Shown piece after piece: positions 40,485 to 45,555 of a stretch of DNA of 45,555 nucleotides (position 1 is the stretch's first letter; each line of letters starts with the position of its first letter). The notes under the pieces are model-generated. The model was given only the letters and a program-made list of their open reading frames with translations, ran no database searches and had not been told where the DNA came from. This stretch comes from 2-12-FULL-41-16 sp964390625 (GTDB lineage Bacteria > Patescibacteriota > Patescibacteriia > Magasanikbacterales > UBA922), in NCBI GenBank assembly GCA_964390625.1, contig CAYMID010000003.1:1-45555 (forward strand), read 5' to 3'. Both the position numbers and the translations under genes were made by a program.

Positions 40485-41477
40485 ATGTCACACGTTGATC
40501 ATTTATTAGTACACAAACAAAATTTGGATGCCCGTTTTGCGATTATTAAGGCGGTGCGTGAGTGGTTTTGGCAACAAAACTTTGTGGAAGTAGAAACACC
40601 ACTGATTGTAGCTGCACCAGACCAGCAACCAACACTTACTTTAATGCAGACCGAGGTGTTGAATGAGCGTGGTGAAAAATTTATTGGCTATTTGCAAACT
40701 TCGCCAGAGTACACGATGAAAAAAATGTTGGCTGCAGGCTACGAAAAAATTTTTTCACTCGGCAAAGTATTTCGGAATCAAGAAAGTTTTGGCGGTACGC
40801 ATAACCCGGAATTCACCATGATCGAGTGGTATCGGGCGCATACTGATTTTTACGCACTGATGACCGATGTGGAGAAAATGTGTAGCCATGTGTTAACACA
40901 AATTAACAAACCGCAGTGGGAATTTAAACGAGTTCACATGCGTGAGTTGTGGCAAAAGTTTGTTGGTGTAAATTTGGATGAGTATGTCACGACTGAATCA
41001 TTGCGACCATTGTGTGAGTCACTTGGTTACAAGCCGGCGGCTGACGAAGAGTACGAAGATTTATTTTACCGCATTTTTCTTAACTTGATTGAACCGGAAT
41101 TGACTAAAATGCCAGCAGTGATTATTCATCATTATCCCCTGCCCATGGCCGCGTTGTCGCGCCGTTCAGAAAAGGAAACAGGTTATGCCGAACGGTTCGA
41201 GGTCTATATTAATGGAATTGAATTAGCTAATGCATACTCGGAGTTAACAGGAGCAGACGAACAGCGCACGCGTTTAGATAATGAATACGCGGCACGTGTG
41301 CGACACGGTAAACAAATTGTCCCAATTGATGAAGAATTTATTAGTGCAGTAGGACAGATGCCGCCCGCTGCTGGGATTGCCCTTGGGATCGATCGCCTAG
41401 TGCAAGCCATGTTGGGAGTGGACGAGATTAACGTAATTTTGCCACTATCAGCCGCACATTTGTTTCTTAACGAATAA
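40485..41477 (+). CDS. EpmA-like lysyl-tRNA synthetase paralogue (EF-P lysyltransferase type)
   Basis: 330 aa with ATG 40485. It has the class II catalytic core only, without the OB-fold anticodon domain of LysRS. Motifs: VETPLIV, LQTSPEYTMKKMLAAGYEKIFSLGKVFRNQESFGGTHNPEFTMIEWY (motif 2, FRNQE), FEVYINGIELANAYSELTGADEQ and motif 3 GIALGIDRLVQAMLG. This is the EpmA/PoxA/GenX layout, which beta-lysylates elongation factor P. EpmB and EF-P are not in the window, so the substrate is inferred. ychF starts 2 bases after the stop. Confidence 0.88.
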   Translation: MSHVDHLLVHKQNLDARFAIIKAVREWFWQQNFVEVETPLIVAAPDQQPTLTLMQTEVLNERGEKFIGYLQTSPEYTMKKMLAAGYEKIFSLGKVFRNQESFGGTHNPEFTMIEWYRAHTDFYALMTDVEKMCSHVLTQINKPQWEFKRVHMRELWQKFVGVNLDEYVTTESLRPLCESLGYKPAADEEYEDLFYRIFLNLIEPELTKMPAVIIHHYPLPMAALSRRSEKETGYAERFEVYINGIELANAYSELTGADEQRTRLDNEYAARVRHGKQIVPIDEEFISAVGQMPPAAGIALGIDRLVQAMLGVDEINVILPLSAAHLFLNE

Positions 41478-41479
41478 TT

Positions 41480-42366
41480 ATGTCACTTAAAATTGGTATT
41501 GTTGGTCTACCTAATGTTGGCAAATCAACTTTGTTCAACGCCTTAACTCGCAGCAAACAAGCAGACGCTCAAAATTATCCATTTTGCACCATTGAACCCA
41601 ATGTTGGAATTGTGGAAGTTCCGGATGAACGTCTTGCCAAGTTAGCCGTAGTTTCGAAATCACAAAAAATAATTCCAACCGCGATTGAGTTTGTGGATAT
41701 TGCTGGCATTGTAAAAGGCGCCTCGCAGGGTGAAGGTCTNNNNNNNNNNNNNNNNNNNNNNNNNNNNNNNNNNNNNNNNNNNNNNNNNNNNNNNNNNNNN
41801 NNNNNNNNNNNNNNNNNNNNNNNNNNNNNNNNNNNNNNNTGGAATTCACAGACGAGGAGCGCTTGATTGTACGTGATCTACACCTGATCACCATGAAGCC
41901 TATGATGTATGTGGTCAATGTCGATGAATTGGGCGCGGCTAACGCTGACATTATTTTGGAAGCAGGTGTCCCCCATGTATATGTATGCGCTCGCATGGAG
42001 GCCGAGTTGGCGGATTTGTCGCGCGAGGAAGCCGCTGTATATATGAAGGATCTGGGGGTGACAGAAAGTGGCTTGGATAAAATCATTCGAGCAGGCTACC
42101 AATTACTAGACTTAATCACCTTCTTGACTTCGGGTGAACCAGAAACCCGCGCCTGGACAGTAAACCGTGGCGCCAAGGGGCCAGAGGCCGCCGGGGTAAT
42201 TCACACTGACTTTATTAAAGGGTATATCAAAGCCGAGGTTGCCAAGTGGCAGGATTTTGTCGAATTAAATGGTTGGGCTGGAGTAAAAGAAAAGGGCAAG
42301 ATGCGACTAGAAGGTAAGGACTATGTAGTCCAAGATGGCGATGTGGTTTATTTCCACATTGCCTAA
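41480..42366 (+). CDS. ychF: YchF/Ola1-family GTP/ATPase (assembly gap inside)
   Basis: Before the gap: MSLKIGIVGLPNVGKSTLFNALTRSKQADAQNYPFCTIEPN (G1), VPDERLAKLA, VDIAGIVKGASQGEGL (G3). After the gap: MYVVNVDE (G4-like), then the C-terminal TGS domain LLDLITFLTSGEPETRAWTVNRGAKGPEAAGVIHTDF... GKDYVVQDGDVVYFHIA. Together about 262 residues are visible against the usual ~364, so about 100 (the coiled-coil segment) are hidden by the Ns. It is a translation-associated, ribosome-binding GTPase/ATPase. Confidence 0.93.
41740..41839. other. 100-N assembly gap inside ychF
   Basis: Placeholder gap. Comparison with the ychF family suggests about 300 bases are missing. Confidence 0.85.
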
Positions 42367-42369
42367 AAA

Positions 42370-42389
42370 TGTATAGACTAGCGTATACA
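42370..42389. promoter_or_regulatory. TGTATA-N8-TATACA element
   Basis: TGTATAGACTAGCGTATACA, ending 7 bases before the -35 box of the small-ORF promoter. Confidence 0.5.
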
Positions 42390-42396
42390 AAAACAC

Positions 42397-42425
42397 TTGA
42401 CAAAACCACAAAATTGTGGTATACT
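42397..42425 (+). promoter_or_regulatory. strong promoter with palindromic spacer
   Basis: TTGACA (42397-42402), 17 bases, TATACT (42420-42425). The spacer holds CCACAAAATTGTGG (42406-42419), a perfect palindrome filling the space between the boxes. Confidence 0.82.
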
Positions 42426-42471
42426 AGATAGGTAATATAGATTGGGCCCAAAATAAATAATAAAAATATAT

Positions 42472-42579
42472 ATGAAGCAAAATACTGGGCAAAATGCCCT
42501 CCAATCTTCGTATTCAATTGTGTATTATTACCTGCTCACAGGTATCCTTCTCTTCACCGCCGTACTCGTTATGGCATGA
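42472..42579 (+). CDS. 35-aa single-helix membrane peptide with its own transcription unit
   Basis: MKQNTGQNALQSSYSIVYYY then LLTGILLFTAVLVMA and TGA. A polar, Gln/Asn/Ser-rich head is followed by one hydrophobic helix (about residues 16-35) that runs to the C-terminus. There is no clear Shine-Dalgarno; the leader is AT-rich and about 40 bases. A strong promoter with a palindromic spacer, an upstream 20-bp palindrome and a strong terminator make this a tightly defined unit. Tail-anchored regulator or type I-toxin-like peptide are both possible; the sequence alone does not decide. Confidence 0.6.
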   Translation: MKQNTGQNALQSSYSIVYYYLLTGILLFTAVLVMA

Positions 42580-42583
42580 TAAA

Positions 42584-42607
42584 AAAAGCCCCCGCTCGGG
42601 GGCTTTT
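42584..42607. terminator. bidirectional intrinsic terminator
   Basis: AGCCCCC (42587-42593) and GGGGGCT (42598-42604) around GCTC, with A-run and T-run. Shared with the convergent methyltransferase gene. Confidence 0.93.
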
Positions 42608-42609
42608 GC

Positions 42610-43731
42610 TTAGACGTTTTTTTGGAACTTCCAGAGTCGGCGCGCTACGTATTGGTTTGGACGTTTGTACACCAGGCTGTCGTGGCCAGGCAAAAGCGGA
42701 ACCGAGGCAAAGCCAGCTGCCTTAATCGCCGGCAGACAGTCAATGGTAATCACGTTTTGACCAGCGCTGAATTCGGGAATCACAAAGACAACGGTACCAC
42801 CGGGTTTGAGAATTTGGGCGAATTCACGGAAAGCATTTTCGTATAAAACACGTAATTCACGGGCCGTGGCCTGTAGTTCGGTGTGGGTGGAGTTGCCGGT
42901 TTGGGGTTTGCCCAGGTATGGTTCGGTGGCAATCGCGTCCACTGAGTGAGCGGGGATTGCTCGTGCCAAAACCGCTACATCGGTGACCAGTAAGCGGTGA
43001 TTGAGGGTTGATTTGGCCTCTTTGGCCGCCCAGCCTAGGTTTTGTTTGGTGTGTTCAATGGCCTTGGGGCTAAGGTCGCTGCCAATGAGGTTGGTAAAAC
43101 CAAGTGTAACCGCCTCTACCAGTAGGGTACCAGAGCCGCAGAAGGGGTCCAACAGTGTGGCCGTTGAGTTTGCTCCGGTCAGATTGATCATTAAACGGGC
43201 TAACTTTGGTGGCAACATGCCACTGCGACTGTCAATTTTAGGGCGATCGTAGTCACGTTCGGCAAAACCTTCTAAATCCTGCAAACCAGTGGTCACAAAC
43301 ACTTGTTTTTCTGTAATCGTTAGGTCAGAGCCGCTCGCAATCAGGTCGTTGTGAAGGATGGTGGCGGAATTTTTTGGCTCAATGTAGCGAACTGAGCGGT
43401 CAAATGATTTGAGCGTTTTTTTAATATCCAAGGCAAATGGGGCGTTGTGTAGCGAAAAATTAATTTTCCCTTCGGGGATGTGGGTATACAGGTGCTCGGC
43501 AATGGCCTGTGGGGTTGGTTTAAGGTCAGGAATCAGGGTCATGATGCTAACTGTGCCACCCAACTGTTTGATTAAGGCAGGTACATCAAGTTCGGCCTCG
43601 GTTTCGAGACGTAGATAATCATTAAACAAGCGCTCACTCGCGATCGTTTGTTTTTGCTGAGCCATCACCGCCTTAATTTCGGCTTGGGATAAAAGGGGCT
43701 GGTGACCGAGCTGGAAGAGATAGACAGGCAT
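42610..43731 (-). CDS. Trm11/UPF0020-like RNA (guanine-N2) methyltransferase
   Basis: 373 aa from ATG 43731 (MPVYLFQLGHQPLLSQAEIKAV). The N-terminal half is THUMP/ferredoxin-like (about 1-165). The Rossmann methyltransferase has GMLPPKLARLMINLTG, motif I LLDPFCGSGTLLVEAV, NLIGSDLSPKAIEHTKQNL, motif IV as TEPYLGKP rather than DPPY, and LKPGGTVVFVIPEFS. This resembles Trm11-type tRNA G10 methyltransferases; the TEPY motif is also seen in such relatives. The target RNA is inferred. Confidence 0.8.
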   Translation of the reverse strand: MPVYLFQLGHQPLLSQAEIKAVMAQQKQTIASERLFNDYLRLETEAELDVPALIKQLGGTVSIMTLIPDLKPTPQAIAEHLYTHIPEGKINFSLHNAPFALDIKKTLKSFDRSVRYIEPKNSATILHNDLIASGSDLTITEKQVFVTTGLQDLEGFAERDYDRPKIDSRSGMLPPKLARLMINLTGANSTATLLDPFCGSGTLLVEAVTLGFTNLIGSDLSPKAIEHTKQNLGWAAKEAKSTLNHRLLVTDVAVLARAIPAHSVDAIATEPYLGKPQTGNSTHTELQATARELRVLYENAFREFAQILKPGGTVVFVIPEFSAGQNVITIDCLPAIKAAGFASVPLLPGHDSLVYKRPNQYVARRLWKFQKNV

Positions 43732-43781
43732 AGGAAATAGGTACACAGTAGTCTTTTTTGGCTAGATTGTCAATTGGGTCG

Positions 43782-43810
43782 TTGGCTACAACGCTTAAAA
43801 ATGATATAGT
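43782..43810 (+). promoter_or_regulatory. promoter of the CAP-domain gene
   Basis: TTGGCT (43782-43787), 17 bases, TATAGT (43805-43810), 19 bases before ATG 43830. Confidence 0.7.
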
Positions 43811-43829
43811 TTGTTAATAATTTTTACTT

Positions 43830-44567
43830 ATGAAACACAGCTGGCGACAAATAATAGGGGTGAGTGTGGCGATTTTTGTTTGGGTCAGCCTGGCTGTGCC
43901 TGTCCGGGCTGCGACCTTGTCGGCAACAGAGGTGACTGCACTTACCAATAAGGAACGCACGAGTCGGGGGCGTGTGGCTCTTGGTGTTAGTTCTGAATTA
44001 CAAGCAATGGCCGAGGTCAAGGCCAAAGATATTTTGGCACAACAATATTTTGAACACACATCCCCAGATGGGCGTACAATGGTTGATTTGGCCAAAGACG
44101 CTGGCTACAGCTACACGTTACTGGGCGAGAATTTGGCTTTGGGAAATTTTGCGAACAATGCGGCTCTAGTTCGTGGGTGGATGAACAGTCCAGGGCATCG
44201 CGCCAATATTTTGCAAACAAAATTTACTGAAATTGGTATCGCTGTAGTTACTGGCACGTATCGCGGACGCGAAGTGTGGGTTGGAGTTCAGGAATTTGGT
44301 CGGCCGCGAGCCGCGTGCCCAGTAGTGCCAGAGGCCGAACGAACAACTATCACTAATGCCGAAAAAAGCTTACAGGAAATGGATAAGCAACTGCGTGATT
44401 TACGTCAGGCTGTTAGCGACGCTACCACTGGTGATGCCTACAATGCGGCAGTAGCTGCGTTCAATACCGAAGTCCGGGCGTATAATCAGGCAGTGCAAGT
44501 TTTGCGAGCGCAAGTTAACCGTTTTAACGAAAAAGTAAATGCGTATAATCGTTGTTTAGCTCATTAA
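43830..44567 (+). CDS. secreted CAP-domain (SCP/PR-1-like) protein with coiled-coil tail
   Basis: 245 aa. Signal peptide (residues 1-27, ending VRAAT). CAP domain (about 30-165): TNKERTSRGRVALGVSSELQAMAEVKAKDILAQQYFEHTSPDGRTMVDLAKDAGY, LLGENLALG, VRGWMNSPGHRANILQTKFTEIGIAV. The conserved His/Glu residues of the CAP cavity are present (FEHTSPDG, GENLA, SPGHRANI). A C-terminal coiled coil (185-242) may give oligomers or wall contact. The nuclease gene starts 2 bases after the stop. Confidence 0.9.
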   Translation: MKHSWRQIIGVSVAIFVWVSLAVPVRAATLSATEVTALTNKERTSRGRVALGVSSELQAMAEVKAKDILAQQYFEHTSPDGRTMVDLAKDAGYSYTLLGENLALGNFANNAALVRGWMNSPGHRANILQTKFTEIGIAVVTGTYRGREVWVGVQEFGRPRAACPVVPEAERTTITNAEKSLQEMDKQLRDLRQAVSDATTGDAYNAAVAAFNTEVRAYNQAVQVLRAQVNRFNEKVNAYNRCLAH

Positions 44568-44569
44568 GT

Positions 44570-45433
44570 ATGCCTGATAAATATTCTGCCGTGTGGGTTT
44601 CGCACTCATCGATTAATGATTGGCTGCGGTGTCCGCGGGCATATTTTTTGAAAAACGTTTATCGACAACCAGGCACTAATCGGAAAATTAAATTAGTTTC
44701 GCCAGCCTTGGCCTTGGGACAATCGGTGCACGAAGTTCTAGAAGGGTTGTCGGTTTTGCCGCGACAAACGCGCTTTGGTCGACCGCTTAATGATTTGTTT
44801 GAAGCGTCGTGGAAAAAAGTGTCTGGGCGTGCTGGTGGTTTTTATGATAAAGACCTCGAATTTAAATATCAGACGCGCGGTCGCGAAATGATTTGGCGCG
44901 TGGAAAAACATCCTGGCGTGCTCGCAGACGCGGCCGTAAAAATTCAGCAAGACCTGCCGTATTATTGGTTGTCCGAAGCGGACAATATCATTTTGTGTGG
45001 TAAGATTGATTGGTTAGTGTACAAACCCGAAACTGACAGTGTCCACATTATTGATTTTAAGACTGGTAAAGCCGAGGAAGACGCGGAGTCGTTGCAGTTG
45101 CCCATTTACCATTTGCTCGTGCATAATTGTCAGCAGCGGTCAGTGACTGGGGCCAGCTACTGGTACCTTGACCATGATGACGCACCTACTCCAGTTATCT
45201 TGCCTAGCCTAGAAGAAGCACATAGTCGGGTCCTGGACGTGGCCCGAAAAATTAAATTGGCCCGTCAATTAGAGAAGTTCAAGTGTTTGTCCGACGGCTG
45301 TGGCAGTTGCACTCCTTTTGAACGCATTATTCGGGGCGAGGCTGATTATATTGGGGTGGACGAGTACAAGGCGGAAATTTTTGCCTTGCCACCCGAGAGT
45401 AACCAGCCAAATAGGGCCAGTGTGATTTTGTAG
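44570..45433 (+). CDS. PD-(D/E)XK nuclease with probable Fe-S cysteines (RecB/Cas4-like)
   Basis: 287 aa from ATG 44570. SHSSINDWLRCPRAYFLKNVYR is the N-terminal Cys-containing helix. Core: LALGQSVHEVLEGL (motif with His), CGKIDWLVY (Asp), VHIIDFKTGKAEEDAESLQLPIYHLLV (D-x-K and QLxxY). C-terminal CLSDGCGSC with three Cys completes a four-Cys set as in AddB/Cas4 iron-sulfur nucleases. No cas genes or helicase partner are adjacent, so a stand-alone repair nuclease is likeliest. The following ASCH gene starts 1 base later. Confidence 0.85.
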   Translation: MPDKYSAVWVSHSSINDWLRCPRAYFLKNVYRQPGTNRKIKLVSPALALGQSVHEVLEGLSVLPRQTRFGRPLNDLFEASWKKVSGRAGGFYDKDLEFKYQTRGREMIWRVEKHPGVLADAAVKIQQDLPYYWLSEADNIILCGKIDWLVYKPETDSVHIIDFKTGKAEEDAESLQLPIYHLLVHNCQQRSVTGASYWYLDHDDAPTPVILPSLEEAHSRVLDVARKIKLARQLEKFKCLSDGCGSCTPFERIIRGEADYIGVDEYKAEIFALPPESNQPNRASVIL

Positions 45434-45434
45434 T

Positions 45435-45555
45435 ATGGAACACGAAATGAAACTTCAGCCCGGTCCGTTTGATTTAATTAAAGCTGGGAAGAAGACTATT
45501 GAGGTTCGTTTGTTCGATGAAAAACGCAAAGCCGTGCGAATGGGGGACACAATCG
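45435..45555 (+). CDS. ASCH-domain protein (partial, runs off the window)
   Basis: MEHEMKLQPGPFDLIKAGKK then TIEVRLFDEKRKAVRMGDTI. The pattern 'pF..IkaGkKtiEvRL.D.kr..ir.GD.I' is the ASCH fold, a PUA-like RNA-binding domain. Only the first 40 residues are present. It probably belongs to the same operon as the nuclease. Confidence 0.8.
   Translation, partial: MEHEMKLQPGPFDLIKAGKKTIEVRLFDEKRKAVRMGDTI

Overview
The window reads like a chromosomal segment of a small-genome, AT-leaning bacterium of the Patescibacteria (candidate phyla radiation) type. That assignment is an inference from protein style: a lamin-tail/PKD surface protein, LysM-M23 and 3D-domain cell-wall proteins, a compact HelD-like helicase, and very short spacers. 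TGA is a normal stop here (yidD and a 35-aa ORF end in TGA), so the recoded Gracilibacteria/Absconditabacteria are excluded. Four 100-N assembly gaps interrupt genes.

Layout. 1-7000: small membrane proteins, a TrmB-type regulator divergent from an SDR-like gene (AT-rich and mosaic), a putative lipoprotein, a HelD-like helicase, a DUF6629-type membrane protein, and two GC-rich orphan ORFs with strong Shine-Dalgarno sites. 7170-7420: initiator tRNA-Met and tRNA-Gly. 7500-12830: an AbrB-MacA-ABC ATPase-FtsX-FtsX efflux/lipoprotein-transport operon. 12816-15050: a GGDEF protein, a tRNA Pro/Phe/Ala cluster and a third GC-rich orphan. 15151-19218: a CPA2 antiporter and a large lamin-tail surface protein. 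19300-19920: DnaA-box-like repeats, then an independent roughly 350-nt structured RNA unit that I cannot assign. 19999-26059: dksA/traR-like, lspA, PBP1A, 3D-domain protein, tRNA-Cys and a LysM-M23 peptidase. 26056-32799: the replication-origin region comM-dnaN-(oriC)-dnaA / rpmH-rnpA-yidD / tig. 32887-38107: polA, DoxX + NDH-2, holA, rpsT. 38116-40400: rmuC, tRNAs Arg/Ala/Ala, a second DnaA-box-like cluster with a 20-bp palindrome, and a minus-strand small-RNA unit. 40485-45555: EpmA-like lysyl-tRNA-synthetase paralogue, ychF, a 35-aa membrane peptide, a Trm11-like methyltransferase, a CAP-domain protein, a PD-(D/E)XK nuclease and the start of an ASCH-domain gene.

How it fits together. The core is the chromosome origin: dnaA and dnaN flank a DnaA-box array that abuts a run of TAG/TAA trinucleotides and an AT-rich stretch. 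This matches the DnaA-box / DnaA-trio / unwinding-element order described for Bacillus subtilis. Around it lie replication (polA, holA, dnaN), translation (rpmH, rpsT, tig, nine tRNAs, epmA, ychF) and envelope genes. Promoters are strikingly uniform (TTGACA-like, 17 bp, TATACT/TATAAT-like), which made it possible to pick out transcription units with no recognisable product: the 19567-19921 RNA, the 40110-39914 minus-strand RNA and the 42472 small-ORF unit. A recurring 20-bp palindrome (TGTATA-N8-TATACA type) marks several of these loci and is the best lead for an undescribed regulatory circuit.
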